Notes: generated from the letters alone by a model not told the origin. A DNA stretch of 64,000 nucleotides from Vibrio aerogenes (GCF_024346755.1 NZ_AP024862.1:868001-932000); one strand, 5' to 3'; positions 28,837 to 38,523 are shown, numbered from the stretch's first letter. A program made the numbers and translations.

Positions 28837-29473
28837 TCCATCTGTGAAAAAAACGAGATACTGTTAAATCAAGCTCATCCAGACTGAGCAAAAAATAAGC
28901 ATCACATCTTTAATTTTTTAACCTAACAATATAAAAAATAAACAAGTCAAATAAACGACCTGCATCAAATGCTTTCAATAAAACAATCAATTAAAATTGC
29001 ACCAAAATGTGTCACTACGCACTAAAATGATGATTTATCAATGAGTTATATTGAAAATCAAAATTAAAATACCATTTTAAAATTAACCATTCAATATAAA
29101 TGACTACAATTAAATTGATTTAAATAATTAATCTGCAAAATCAGACTCAGAATGTAATTTATATTTAAATTCTCAAATAATTCAGAATTTATGTATGTTT
29201 TTATACCCTGGAATAAAATTAAATCAGGTGAAACCAGCATTATTACACCATTAAATACAGTGGATAAACGTGTCAGATTGTTTAAAAAATAGCTGATTTT
29301 GTATATTTCAGAGATAGACCTAATCCAGCCAATATATGGATATTTCCTGAAGATGAGGGCCAGGAAATGATATTTTTTGATATAAAGGAAAGTAGCCAGG
29401 ATGCGCGCCTGAATTGAGGTGATTTGTGCCTGAGACAGCCCAAATCACCTGATGACAAGTCAAACTGTTTGTG
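28837..29473. other. AT-rich intergenic region, 637 bp
   Basis: The stretch is very AT-rich between 28900 and 29330 and must hold the barrel-gene promoter. An inverted repeat AGGTGATTTG (29417-29426) / CAAATCACCT (29441-29450) sits just past the nrdG stop and may end nrdDG transcription. No other signal was recognised. Confidence 0.5.
29417..29450 (-). terminator. Hairpin after nrdG
   Basis: A 10-bp perfect stem with a 14-base loop lies about 25 bases beyond the nrdG stop codon on the minus strand. Confidence 0.5.
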
Positions 29474-29944
29474 TTAATTCAAATGAAATTTATGGATAAG
29501 CTGATTGGCACTGCCCCGCCACTCCAGTGACGGATCGGCTTTGTCCTGCTCAAACTTGCCATCAATCAGGACGTCGATCCATGCCAGAACTTCGCGCTGC
29601 GCTGCACTTAATTCATCCAGAAGATATCCGGTCCAGAGCCAGATATCTTTACCGGAACACTCATCTTTCACACGTTTGACCAGAGCCAGTACAGACTCAA
29701 TATTCGCCGGGTGCAGTGGATCCCCGCCAGACAAGGACAAGCCCCGTCGGTAGATACGTGTATCATTCAGGTCGCTGATAATCTGATCGGCCATCTCATC
29801 CGTAAAAGGAAAGCCAGAGTTTAAAGACCAGGTACTCTGGTTATAGCAGCCTTTGCATTGGTGTTCACACCCAGACACAAAAAGTGTACAACGCGTTCCG
29901 GGACCATTGACCACATCAATTGGATAATATTTATGATAGTTCAT
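29474..29944 (-). CDS. nrdG: Anaerobic ribonucleotide reductase activase NrdG
   Basis: This 156-residue radical-SAM enzyme generates the glycyl radical on NrdD. The cluster motif CEHQCKGC gives Cys26, Cys30 and Cys33, the CxxxCxxC pattern for a 4Fe-4S cluster, followed by LSLSGGDPLHP (SAM-binding). Length matches E. coli NrdG (154). It follows nrdD after 39 bases, in the same operon, and is expected to be expressed under anaerobiosis. Confidence 0.95.
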   Translation of the reverse strand: MNYHKYYPIDVVNGPGTRCTLFVSGCEHQCKGCYNQSTWSLNSGFPFTDEMADQIISDLNDTRIYRRGLSLSGGDPLHPANIESVLALVKRVKDECSGKDIWLWTGYLLDELSAAQREVLAWIDVLIDGKFEQDKADPSLEWRGSANQLIHKFHLN

Positions 29945-29983
29945 CAGCCTTAATCCCCTGATTTAAGAGGGCTTCTCCAGATA

Positions 29984-32104
29984 TTACAAGTGTTTGACCC
30001 GGCGCTTCACTTCTTCCTGTTTTCCGAAATTAAATGGTCTGGCATCCGGGCTGCCCAGATAACCACACACCCGGCGTGTGACGGACACTTTGGTGGTATC
30101 GTGATTGCCACATTTCGGACAGGTAAAGCCTTTGCTGGTACATTCAAATTCACCGGTATAGCCACATTCATAGCATTCATCTATCGGTGTGTTTGTACCG
30201 TAATAAGGCACACGTTGATAGCTGTAATCCCACACATTTTCCAACGCTTCAACGTTACGCTGCATATTCGGGAATTCACCATAACAGATAAAACCACCAC
30301 TGGAGATTTCCGGATATGGCATCTCAAAATCAATTTTATCGTACGGATTGACCTTCTTCTCAACATCCAGATGGAAGCTGTTGGTGTAATAGCCTTTATC
30401 TGTCACGCCATCAATCACACCAAACTCTTTCGCATCGATCCGGCAAAAGCGATTACACAGGTTCTCACTTGGAGTTGCATACAGGCTGAAGCCGTAGCCA
30501 GTTTCCTCAGCCCAACGCGTCGTCGCATCCTTCAGATGCTGAATAATTTTCAGCGCTTCATCACGAAGCATTTGATCATCGTACAGATGCTTCTGAATCC
30601 CGAATAATGCATTGACTGTCTCGTGAACCCCAATATAGCCGAGAGAGATAGAAGCCCGGCCATTCTTAAAGATGTGAGAAATCGGATCATTGGCTTTCAG
30701 GCGAACTCCGCACGCACCTTCCATATACAAGATTGGCGCAACGCGGGCCCGTACTTTTTCCAAACGACTAATCCGGGTTTCGAGCGCACGGCGTGCCAGT
30801 GCCAGCTTGTCATCCAGAATTTCATAAAATTTGCCGACATCACCACCAGACTGAATCGCAATCCGTGGCAGGTTCAGACTGACAACACCAAGGTTATTCC
30901 GCCCATCATGAACAATTTCGCCGTTTTCTTCATAGACAGACAGAAAACTCCGGCAACCCATCGGGGTTTTAAACGAACCGGTCACCTCAACCACGCGATC
31001 ATAATTCAAAATATCCGGATACATCCGCTTCGTCGCACATTCAAGTGCTAACTGTTTAATATCGTAGTTCGGATCATCCTGCTGATGGTTCAGACCATCT
31101 TTAATCGCAAAAACCAGTTTCGGGAATACTGCTGTTTTATGATTCTTACCCAAGCCGGCAATCCGGTTTTTCAGAATTGATTGCTGAATCAGGCGTGATG
31201 CCCAACTCGTCCCCAGACCAAAACCAAAGGTTACAAAGGGAGTCTGACCATTTGCGGTATGCAGGGTATTGACTTCGTATTCCAGCGACTGAAATGCGTC
31301 ATAACACTCTTTTTCTGTGCGTGCTTTGGCGAAAGATTCCGGATCGTGAATATCCCATTCCCGCGCAACGGCCAGATGTTTGTCATAGCTGGTCTGAACA
31401 TAAGGTTCCAGAATTTCATCAATCCGGTTAATGGTTGTTCCACCATAAATATGGCTGGCAACCTGCGCAATAATCTGTGCGGTTACTGCCGTTGCTGTTG
31501 AAATTGACTTCGGTGTATCAATTTCAGCATTTCCCATCTTAAAGCCATGCGTTAACATACCTTTAAGGTCAATCAACATACAGTTAAACATCGGGAAAAA
31601 TGGCGCATAATCCAGATCATGATAGTGAATATCACCAGCTTCATGCGCCTGAACAACATCTCTTGGTAAAATCCGGGTTTTTGCATAATGTTTAGCGACA
31701 ATCCCTGCTAATAAATCACGCTGAGTTGGAATAACCTTACCATCTTTATTTGCATTTTCATTCAGTAAATCTGCATTACTTTCATTAATCAGTCCTTCGA
31801 TCTCTTTGGTTAATGCACTCTGTTTTTCGCGGGCTATATCACGATCATGACGATATTCAATATAAGAACGTGCCAGAGATTTGTACGGACCCTGCATCAA
31901 TTCATTTTCGACAATCGTCTGAATTTCAGCGATATGAACTTCCTCGTAATCTTTCAGTTTCAGTTCAACAGCCAACGCTACATTTAATGCATAAATAGCG
32001 ATTTCCTTATCAACATGCTCAGCTGCCGCTTCGACCGCTGCCTGAATCCTGTCGCGATGAAATACTGCTCTTGAACCATCACGTTTAATTACGATGGGCT
32101 TCAT
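29984..32104 (-). CDS. nrdD: Anaerobic (class III) ribonucleoside-triphosphate reductase NrdD
   Basis: This 706-residue enzyme reduces ribonucleoside triphosphates to deoxy forms in the absence of oxygen. An ATP-cone regulatory domain lies at the N-terminus (IVIKRDGSRAVFHRDRIQAAV). The C-terminal zinc site has four Cys (CYECGYTGEFEC and CPKC). The glycyl-radical motif RRVCGYLGSPDARPF places the radical at about Gly681, the same number as in E. coli. ATG is preceded by AAGGAG. FNR and NrdR-type boxes lie in the promoter. It is transcribed with nrdG. Confidence 0.96.
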   Translation of the reverse strand: MKPIVIKRDGSRAVFHRDRIQAAVEAAAEHVDKEIAIYALNVALAVELKLKDYEEVHIAEIQTIVENELMQGPYKSLARSYIEYRHDRDIAREKQSALTKEIEGLINESNADLLNENANKDGKVIPTQRDLLAGIVAKHYAKTRILPRDVVQAHEAGDIHYHDLDYAPFFPMFNCMLIDLKGMLTHGFKMGNAEIDTPKSISTATAVTAQIIAQVASHIYGGTTINRIDEILEPYVQTSYDKHLAVAREWDIHDPESFAKARTEKECYDAFQSLEYEVNTLHTANGQTPFVTFGFGLGTSWASRLIQQSILKNRIAGLGKNHKTAVFPKLVFAIKDGLNHQQDDPNYDIKQLALECATKRMYPDILNYDRVVEVTGSFKTPMGCRSFLSVYEENGEIVHDGRNNLGVVSLNLPRIAIQSGGDVGKFYEILDDKLALARRALETRISRLEKVRARVAPILYMEGACGVRLKANDPISHIFKNGRASISLGYIGVHETVNALFGIQKHLYDDQMLRDEALKIIQHLKDATTRWAEETGYGFSLYATPSENLCNRFCRIDAKEFGVIDGVTDKGYYTNSFHLDVEKKVNPYDKIDFEMPYPEISSGGFICYGEFPNMQRNVEALENVWDYSYQRVPYYGTNTPIDECYECGYTGEFECTSKGFTCPKCGNHDTTKVSVTRRVCGYLGSPDARPFNFGKQEEVKRRVKHL

Positions 32105-32145
32105 GTTATCTCCTTAACCCGGACTCATATGCAAATTCGCACAAA

Positions 32146-32161
32146 ACACATGATATAGGGC
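32146..32161. promoter_or_regulatory. NrdR box, proximal candidate
   Basis: ACACATGATATAGGGC resembles the NrdR consensus (ACAC-AT-rich-GTGT type). Its centre is 33 bp from the second box, the three-turn spacing usual for NrdR pairs upstream of nrd operons. Confidence 0.55.
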
Positions 32162-32178
32162 TTATAGTTACGTATCAG

Positions 32179-32194
32179 ACACAATATATTGTAG
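32179..32194. promoter_or_regulatory. NrdR box, distal
   Basis: ACACAATATATTGTAG is a near-palindrome close to the NrdR consensus. Confidence 0.68.
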
Positions 32195-32225
32195 GGCATT
32201 AAACGAGAAGCATCGGTCAAATGTT

Positions 32226-32239
32226 TTGATCCAAATCAA
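32226..32239. promoter_or_regulatory. FNR box upstream of nrdDG
   Basis: TTGATCCAAATCAA is a perfect TTGAT-N4-ATCAA site, 122 bp upstream of the nrdD start. It predicts anaerobic activation. Confidence 0.85.
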
Positions 32240-32440
32240 TAAAACATCCCCCGTGACCAAGATAACTACGATATTTATCAGCAGATCTCATTTATCCCGA
32301 TGCAAGAAAAATATTTGTTTTTTACGCGAAAAAATGACTTGAAATTATCACATCCCTGAACAGAACAGGCTTGGATAAACAGATAAGAAAAAACACTTCA
32401 TCCGGTTCGGATAATATCTATGCAACCGGATAAAAACGAA

Positions 32441-32469
32441 CCGGTTTCCTGCTGTTTTCAGGAAACCGG
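32441..32469 (-). terminator. Terminator of the RND/YeeE operon
   Basis: CCGGTTTCCTG (32441-32451) pairs with CAGGAAACCGG (32459-32469). On the minus strand it is followed by TTCGTTTTTATC. Confidence 0.78.
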
Positions 32470-32515
32470 AAAGGTAAAAGAGTCAAATGATAATGCATCA
32501 ACGCAAATGCGAAAA

Positions 32516-35500
32516 CTAATGCTCAGTGCGGATAAATCGTTGCTTCATCATTGCATAATAAAGCACCGGTATCACGATCAGCGTCAGCAGGGTCGAGACG
32601 AACACACCAAAAATCAGACTGATCGCCAAACCATTAAAAATTGGATCATCTAAAATAAACAGAGAACCAATCATCGCCGCCAGTGCCGTCAGAATGATCG
32701 GCCTCGCCCTGACCTTCACTGAATTGATCACCGCTGCGAAAAATGCTTCCCCTTCAGCCACCTGCAGATGAATAAAATCCACCAATAAAATCGAATTCCG
32801 CACAATAATACCAGCCAGGGCAATCATGCCAATCATCGATGTCGCCGTGAACTGAGCCCCCAGCAACGCGTGTCCCGGCATCACACCAATGATTGTCAAC
32901 GGAATCGGCGCCATAATGATCAACGGCGTTAAATAGGATTTAAAATGCGCGACAACCAGCAAATAGATGAGAACCATGCCAACAGCATAAGCAATCCCCA
33001 TATCCCTGAAGGTCTCATAAGTAATTTTCCATTCCCCGTCCCAGAGCACAGAAATTCCCTGCGATGTGACTGGCTGATGAATCAGATACTGTGCCACAGG
33101 GTAAGACAGCTGGCTGAAATTTGAGGCTATTTCAGCCATACCATAGAGTGGACTATCGGTGTCACCGGTCATGTCACCAACCACCATCACCATCGGTCTC
33201 AGGTTTTTATGAACGATATAATCTTCTGCCGCTGTTTTGTGGAGGGTGACTAAATCAGCCAGCGGATAATGTTGCCCGTTCCGGCCGGAAACCTGCATCA
33301 TCAGAAGCTGTTCCATCCCGGCTTTGGCCGGTTCCTGGGCCTGAATCAGCACCGGCACCGGATATTTATGATGTTCTGAATGGAGATAAGTTGCAGGCTG
33401 CCCGCCGATTGCCACCGCCAGTGTCTGAACAATCGACTGATAAGGCACCTGCCATTGCGCCGCTCTACTGCGATCAATCGTCACCTGCCATTGCTGACGT
33501 GGCTCCGGCAAATAGATATCGACGTCGACAATATCTTGGCTGGTCTGAAATATCTGGCGGATCTGCCGGGCTGCTTCCGTCCGGCTCTGATGGTCAGGCC
33601 CGTATACTTCGGCCACAATCGGTGACCAGACCGGTGGCCCCGGCGGCACTTCAACCACTTTGACTTTCCCGCCGGAACGGCTGGCAATCTGATTTAAAAC
33701 CGGCCGGATAGCCGCTGCTATTTGATGGCTGTTTCTGCCGCGTTCATGTTTTGGCTTCAGGTTCACCTGAATATCGCCCTGATAAGCCCCGGAGCGAATA
33801 TAATAATGCCGGACTAATCCGTTGAAATTCATGGGTGCCGCAGTGCCGGCATAAATTTGATAACTGCGAACCTCCGGCACTTTCGTCAGCGCCTGGCCCA
33901 TCTCAAACAAGACCCGTTCCGTTTTTTCCAGCGCTGTATCATCCGGCATATCCAGAACCACCTGAAACTCAGATTTATTATCAAAAGGCAACATTTTCAA
34001 CACCACTGCCTGATAAGCCGGTAATAACAATGAACCGCCAATCAGCACCAGAATTCCGGTGCCAAGCAACCAGCGGTATCGACGTTGCTTTGACGATAAA
34101 ATAAAAGGTGTCATGATTCGTTCAACAAACGAGCTGCCGGACGGCCGGAGATTATCGCTGGTATGATGCTGAACCATATCATGTGGACGCAGCAGTTTTA
34201 CCGCCAGCCAGGGCGTCAGCACAAAGGCGACCATCAGCGAGATCAGCATTCCCATTGAGGCATTGATTGGAATCGGACTCATATATGGCCCCATCAGTCC
34301 GCTGACAAAAGCCATTGGCAGCAATGCTGCAATCACAGTCAACGTCGCAAGAATTGTCGGCCCGCCCACTTCATCGACAGCGGCTGGCACAGACAGCGAA
34401 GATGTCCGGGAAGACATATGCCGGTGGATATTTTCCACCACTACAATCGCGTCATCCACCAAAATCCCAATGGAGAAGATCAAAGCAAACAAGGATACCC
34501 GATTGATGGTAAACCCCCATGCCCACGAGGCAAACAGTGTGACCATCAGAGTGATCGTAACAGCAACCCCGACGACTATCGCTTCCCGCCAGCCCATTGT
34601 CACCGCGACCAGCACCACCACGGCCAGCGTGGCAAAAATCAACTTGCCGATGAGGGTCCGGCTTTTTTCTGCGGCTGTTTGTCCATAGTTTCGGGTCACT
34701 TCCACATCCACCCCCGGAGGAATCATTTGATTCTTCAGCCCGATCAGATGCTGATTGATTTCTCTGGCAACATCGACTGCATTTTCACCGGCTTTCTTTG
34801 CAACAGCAATAGTGACCGCAGGCACCGGCTGAGACATATCATGCAACCGGTTCGTCCAGACCCGCTGCACCGGGGTATCTATCCCTGATGAAATCGTGGC
34901 AATATCAGCAAAATAAACGGGAGCATTCTGGTGTAAACCAACCACAAGATGCCCGATCTCTTCTGTCCGGGTTAAAAATTGCCCGATACGCAGCGGAATC
35001 CGTTGATTGTTTGACGTCAAAGACAATAAAGTGGAACGGGTATTTTCTGATCGGAGTATCTGGTTTAAGTGGTCAATGGTCACCCCATAGCTGTTCATTT
35101 TTACCGGATCCAGACGGACATCAATCACCTGATTCTGCCCGCCAACGGTATAAATATCACGGGTACCTTCGATTTTTTTCAGCTCGGTTTCCAGCCCGTG
35201 GGCAATCTGCGTTAACTGTTGTACTGAAACCTTACCGTCTGTATCACTCAGCGTCAGTGTCACCACCGGGACATCTTCAATTCCCCTTGATTTGATGACC
35301 GGCTCACCCACCCCGGTTCCAGCAGGCAGCCAATCCTTATTTGAATAGAGTTTATTATAGGTGCGCACAACGGCATCATTTCGGGAAACGCCTACATTAA
35401 AAACCACCACAATAAGTGCCCCGTCAGGCCGGGAAAAAGAATAAATCTGATCAACACCCTGCATTTCTGATAGCACCTGCTCCGCCGGCGTTGTGACCAG

Positions 35501-35704
35501 ATGTTCAACTTCCGCTGGCGAAGCACCGGGAAAAGGAATCAATACATCGGCAAATGTCACATCGATTTGTGGTTCTTCCTCTTTTGGCGTCACTATCACA
35601 GCAAAGATGCCCATGAGCATACCAATCAAAGCCAGCAATGGTGTCATTGCCGACCGCTGAAACAGTGCGGCTATACGGCCGGAGATGCCCATTTTTGGTT
35701 CCAT
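32516..35704 (-). CDS. RND efflux pump inner-membrane permease
   Basis: This 1062-residue RND permease has 12 membrane helices in the usual 1+5 plus 1+5 pattern. The opening TPKEEEPQIDVTFADVLIPF and PGASPAEVEHLVTTPAEQ are porter-domain features, and GILVDDAIVVVENIHRHM in helix 4 carries the paired Asp of the proton relay. The KEEEPQID start belongs to a branch distinct from AcrB and CusA. Its ATG follows the adaptor stop by one base, with AAGGAG inside the adaptor end. It ends the operon. The substrate is unknown; the company of sulfur-transport genes and a persulfide-type ArsR regulator suggests reactive sulfur or thiol species or a co-toxic metal, which is inference. Confidence 0.9.
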   Translation of the reverse strand: MEPKMGISGRIAALFQRSAMTPLLALIGMLMGIFAVIVTPKEEEPQIDVTFADVLIPFPGASPAEVEHLVTTPAEQVLSEMQGVDQIYSFSRPDGALIVVVFNVGVSRNDAVVRTYNKLYSNKDWLPAGTGVGEPVIKSRGIEDVPVVTLTLSDTDGKVSVQQLTQIAHGLETELKKIEGTRDIYTVGGQNQVIDVRLDPVKMNSYGVTIDHLNQILRSENTRSTLLSLTSNNQRIPLRIGQFLTRTEEIGHLVVGLHQNAPVYFADIATISSGIDTPVQRVWTNRLHDMSQPVPAVTIAVAKKAGENAVDVAREINQHLIGLKNQMIPPGVDVEVTRNYGQTAAEKSRTLIGKLIFATLAVVVLVAVTMGWREAIVVGVAVTITLMVTLFASWAWGFTINRVSLFALIFSIGILVDDAIVVVENIHRHMSSRTSSLSVPAAVDEVGGPTILATLTVIAALLPMAFVSGLMGPYMSPIPINASMGMLISLMVAFVLTPWLAVKLLRPHDMVQHHTSDNLRPSGSSFVERIMTPFILSSKQRRYRWLLGTGILVLIGGSLLLPAYQAVVLKMLPFDNKSEFQVVLDMPDDTALEKTERVLFEMGQALTKVPEVRSYQIYAGTAAPMNFNGLVRHYYIRSGAYQGDIQVNLKPKHERGRNSHQIAAAIRPVLNQIASRSGGKVKVVEVPPGPPVWSPIVAEVYGPDHQSRTEAARQIRQIFQTSQDIVDVDIYLPEPRQQWQVTIDRSRAAQWQVPYQSIVQTLAVAIGGQPATYLHSEHHKYPVPVLIQAQEPAKAGMEQLLMMQVSGRNGQHYPLADLVTLHKTAAEDYIVHKNLRPMVMVVGDMTGDTDSPLYGMAEIASNFSQLSYPVAQYLIHQPVTSQGISVLWDGEWKITYETFRDMGIAYAVGMVLIYLLVVAHFKSYLTPLIIMAPIPLTIIGVMPGHALLGAQFTATSMIGMIALAGIIVRNSILLVDFIHLQVAEGEAFFAAVINSVKVRARPIILTALAAMIGSLFILDDPIFNGLAISLIFGVFVSTLLTLIVIPVLYYAMMKQRFIRTEH

Positions 35705-35705
35705 A

Positions 35706-36710
35706 TCATTCTCCTTTGAACAGAGAAGTGTTCAGCGAAACCTGATCACCCACTTCCAGCCCGGCCAGAACTTCAACCTGATGGCCAGACACCGGCCCAA
35801 GCCGGACAGGTGTCAGCATCAAACCTTCTACTGTTTTCCGGTAAACAGCACTGAGCTCTCCGCGGAAAAAAATGGCTTGCTGCGGTACGGTAATGACCGT
35901 TTTTTTACCGGATTCAAAGCGGATCTTCACCCACATCCCCGGTGTCAGTTCCCGGCTGTCCGTATCAGATAAATATAAACGGACCGTCGAGGTATGAGTT
36001 TGTGGATCCAGATAACGGAATAAAGAGAAAGAAGCAGGTTGCCTGAGAATGCCGTCCGGCGTTTCAACACGAAACTGATTGAGCATTTTTACCCGCGTCC
36101 GGTAGCGCTGTGGTATCCCGGCTTTCACCCGCAGTGAATCCAGCCCGTAACCACTGAATAATAACGTACCAGGAGAAACCGTTTCGCCCAATTCAACGTG
36201 ACGGGCTGTCACGATACCATCATAAGGCGCCCGGATACGGGTGTAGCCCAATGCATCTTTTGCTTTTGTCACAGCAGCCTGTGCAGATTTAACTAATGCA
36301 GCAGAAGAACGGGCTCTGGCATCGGCAGAGTCCAGTTGATCCTGCGTCACAACGCCCTGATCTGACAAGCGCTGATATCGTTGCAGTTGCGCCTGAGCTT
36401 CACGATTTTGTGCCACCGCCTGACTAAGCTGTGCGTTCGCTGCATCGAATGCGGCGGTTTGCTGCGTCGCACTGATTTCTAACAATACCGATCCGGCTTT
36501 GACATAATCATTCACCCCGGCATAGACGCCCACTACCCGGCCAGATGTCTGTGCAGCAACGGTCCCCTGGTTCACAGGTTCAACCACACCATCAAACGTA
36601 ACCACAACAGGTATCGTCGTTTCAGATACGGTATAGCTTTCTTGCGCAAAAACCGGAGTACACAGTAACCCATTCAACCCAATCACAATCCAAACCGAAA
36701 CTTTACTCAT
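35706..36710 (-). CDS. RND efflux pump periplasmic adaptor
   Basis: The ATG at 36708-36710 has GGAGG at ideal spacing and starts a signal peptide (MSKVSVWIVIGLNGLLCTPV, cut after FAQ or near); an in-frame ATG 15 bases upstream lacks one. The roughly 334-residue protein has lipoyl halves (VVEPVNQGTVAAQTSGRV and TRIRAPYDGIVTARHVELGE) flanking an alpha-hairpin (about 80-140, AAFDAANAQLSQAVAQNR), then beta-barrel and membrane-proximal domains. It joins the RND permease to an outer-membrane channel, which must be encoded elsewhere since none is present in the cluster. Confidence 0.9.
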   Translation of the reverse strand: MSKVSVWIVIGLNGLLCTPVFAQESYTVSETTIPVVVTFDGVVEPVNQGTVAAQTSGRVVGVYAGVNDYVKAGSVLLEISATQQTAAFDAANAQLSQAVAQNREAQAQLQRYQRLSDQGVVTQDQLDSADARARSSAALVKSAQAAVTKAKDALGYTRIRAPYDGIVTARHVELGETVSPGTLLFSGYGLDSLRVKAGIPQRYRTRVKMLNQFRVETPDGILRQPASFSLFRYLDPQTHTSTVRLYLSDTDSRELTPGMWVKIRFESGKKTVITVPQQAIFFRGELSAVYRKTVEGLMLTPVRLGPVSGHQVEVLAGLEVGDQVSLNTSLFKGE

Positions 36711-36772
36711 ACATGCCTCCTGCAATACCGGTATTCGGCTGGCAGCTTATATACCGAAACAACCGGATGTCT

Positions 36773-37222
36773 TTATGCCGTTTGTTTGGCCGTTTTATCT
36801 GTCTGTAACTTACATAGCACGAAGCTGGTTCCACCCAACCCAACCATCATCGCAGCAAAAAACATCCAGATACCTGTCTGTCCGGTGACTAAATTTACAA
36901 TCGCCGGTCCGGGACAAATACCAGCCAGCCCCCAGCCGACACCAAATACAGAAGCACCGGTGATCAATCTCAGATCAATTTTCTGATAAGACGGCAACAT
37001 AAATTCTCCGCCAGAAACAGACCGGGAACGCGGTTTGACCAGATAAAAATAGCCCGGCATGAATATCAGAAGCGCTCCGCCCATCACAAAAGCCAAACTC
37101 ATATCCCAGTCTCCGGCAACATCAAGAAATCCGACGACTTTAGCGGGTAACACCATGCCGGATATCGTTAATCCCGCCCCAAACAAGACCCCGGACAGTA
37201 ATGCAACCATTTTATTTTTCAT
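36773..37222 (-). CDS. YeeE/YedE-family half-transporter (DUF6691 type)
   Basis: This 149-residue membrane protein has four to five helices. GICPGPAIVNLVTG carries the conserved Cys of this family, in which YeeE imports thiosulfate through a chain of cysteines. The start FGAGLTISGMVLPAKVVGFLDV and the Cys loop are typical of the second half (PMP1-like) partner. It follows the other half-gene after 11 bases. The pair would form one full-length YeeE-like unit. It probably moves thiosulfate, sulfite or a related sulfur species. Confidence 0.88.
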   Translation of the reverse strand: MKNKMVALLSGVLFGAGLTISGMVLPAKVVGFLDVAGDWDMSLAFVMGGALLIFMPGYFYLVKPRSRSVSGGEFMLPSYQKIDLRLITGASVFGVGWGLAGICPGPAIVNLVTGQTGIWMFFAAMMVGLGGTSFVLCKLQTDKTAKQTA

Positions 37223-37233
37223 GATGATTTCCC

Positions 37234-37650
37234 TTATCCGTGTAAACGGAAATACACAGTGACAGCAGCAACAAGCATAAAAGTCACCGTGGCAACGATT
37301 GAACGCAGAGACAAACGTCCGACACCACAGATTCCATGACCACTGGTACAGCCATTGGCCAGACGAGTCCCAATGCCGACCAGCAAACCAGCCGTCATCA
37401 GATCAATTCCAGAGATATTCAGTGTGTCCGGCATCTCAAAACCGAGCCCGTATGACGCACCAGCACCACCGGCAATCAACCCGAGTGCAAATAATAACCG
37501 CCACCCGGCATCCGGATGCTGCGGGCGGAATATGCCGGTCAGAATGCCACTGATCCCTGCAATTTTTCCGTTTAAAAACAGTAACATCAGCGCTGATAAA
37601 CCAATGAACATGCCACCTGTCAGTGAAAACCACGGTATGTGTGTCCACAT
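37234..37650 (-). CDS. YeeE/YedE-family half-transporter (thiosulfate/sulfur transport)
   Basis: This 138-residue membrane protein has four helices. The signature GTRLANGCTSGHGICGVGRLS contains the two conserved cysteines of the sulf-transport family. It is the first of two tandem half-genes. The regulator gene downstream of a hairpin (37693-37725) on the same strand is upstream in transcription order. In other bacteria such pairs are controlled by BigR or SqrR and lie with sulfur-oxidising enzymes, which fits the divergent rhodanese fusion here. Confidence 0.88.
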   Translation of the reverse strand: MWTHIPWFSLTGGMFIGLSALMLLFLNGKIAGISGILTGIFRPQHPDAGWRLLFALGLIAGGAGASYGLGFEMPDTLNISGIDLMTAGLLVGIGTRLANGCTSGHGICGVGRLSLRSIVATVTFMLVAAVTVYFRLHG

Positions 37651-37692
37651 AAAATTAATCTCTCCTTATATTCGACCAATGCCTTGATACCC

Positions 37693-37725
37693 AAACGACC
37701 TGACGATGTATGATTCAGGTCGTTT
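37693..37725. terminator. Hairpin between the ArsR gene and the yeeE pair
   Basis: AAACGACCTGA (37693-37703) pairs with TCAGGTCGTTT (37715-37725). The preceding ATACCCAAACGACCTGA resembles the sequence at 61757-61788, so it belongs to a dispersed repeat family as well. It may partly separate the regulator from the operon. Confidence 0.6.
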
Positions 37726-37730
37726 GAACC

Positions 37731-38096
37731 TTACGATAAGGTCGGTGATTCGTGACAAAACAATTGCTGTAAGCTTGAGATAATCGCAGTTGCCCGATGA
37801 TCAGCCAGAGAGTAAAACACCTGCTGAGATGATTTTCTCACGACAACCAGTCCATGCTCGCGCAGTACTTTCAAATGCTGAGAGAAAGCAGACTGACTCA
37901 GCTCAGAGTGACGTTGTAACATAGCAACGCTCACTTCTCCGTCAGCAAGCTGACATAGCACCATTAATCGGGCAGGATGCGCCATCAACTTGAGAAAATC
38001 AGCAGCTTCCTGTGCGTGCTTCTGCATCTGCTCAATCTCTGTCATTGTTTCATTTGTCACACTTCCCCCTGACCATTTATCACGAGATACTTCCAT
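37731..38096 (-). CDS. ArsR-family regulator, BigR/SqrR/HlyU-like persulfide sensor
   Basis: This protein of up to 121 residues starts at 38096, with a GTG at 38060 just after AGGGGGA as an alternative. The winged helix runs from about residue 30 (FLKLMAHPARLMVLCQL; HSELSQSAFSQHLKVLREHGLV). Cys48 and Cys114 (LQQLFCHE) occupy the two positions used by HlyU, SqrR and BigR to form a di- or tetrasulfide bond on persulfide stress; there is no metal-binding ELCVCDL motif. It is divergent from the DUF2892 and CoA-disulfide reductase genes and upstream of the YeeE and RND genes, so it likely represses both. Confidence 0.85.
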   Translation of the reverse strand: MEVSRDKWSGGSVTNETMTEIEQMQKHAQEAADFLKLMAHPARLMVLCQLADGEVSVAMLQRHSELSQSAFSQHLKVLREHGLVVVRKSSQQVFYSLADHRATAIISSLQQLFCHESPTLS

Positions 38097-38146
38097 ATAA
38101 TATTAGATTTTTCTTATTTAGCAATAACAAATTTAGATTTAATTAA

Positions 38147-38162
38147 ATTAGACATTTCTAAT
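38147..38162. promoter_or_regulatory. Candidate operator for the ArsR regulator
   Basis: ATTAGACATTTCTAAT is an inverted repeat with 6-bp arms ATTAGA/TCTAAT. A half-site, TATTAGATTT, occurs at 38101. It lies in the divergent promoter between the regulator and the DUF2892 gene. BigR-type sites are AT-rich palindromes of this kind. Confidence 0.58.
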
Positions 38163-38220
38163 AATTCATTCTATAGTAACTTCCGGTTGACACAGATCAG
38201 CTCATCAAAAGGAATATGAT

Positions 38221-38409
38221 ATGAAAGTAGATAATGGTATCCGAATCGTCGCAGGGAGCATGGTTCTTCTCTCTGTCATTCTGACTTACTTCGTTCATCC
38301 CGGCTTTGTGTGGCTTACCGTATTTGTTGGCCTGAACCTGATTCAAAGTGCATTCACCGGCTTTTGTCCTGCCGGGATGGTGTTGAAAAAAATGGGGATG
38401 ACACCATAA
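38221..38409 (+). CDS. Small DUF2892 (YgaP-like) membrane protein
   Basis: This 62-residue protein has two membrane helices (RIVAGSMVLLSVILTYFV and FVWLTVFVGLNLIQSAFTG) and the conserved FCPAGMVLKKMGM end, the pattern of the membrane part of YgaP and DUF2892 proteins. AAGGAATATGAT precedes the ATG. It is followed 114 bases later by the CoA-disulfide reductase/rhodanese fusion. DUF2892 proteins are commonly joined to rhodanese domains and linked to sulfane-sulfur handling; the exact role is unknown. Confidence 0.85.
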   Translation: MKVDNGIRIVAGSMVLLSVILTYFVHPGFVWLTVFVGLNLIQSAFTGFCPAGMVLKKMGMTP

Positions 38410-38523
38410 AATCATCCCCAACATCGCAGCCGCGCAGGCCGTCATATTGTCTGCCTGCGCGGCTATAACCGGATCAATGTAAACCCGGATAAATATGACC
38501 AAGACTGAAAAAAGGCTTATTTT

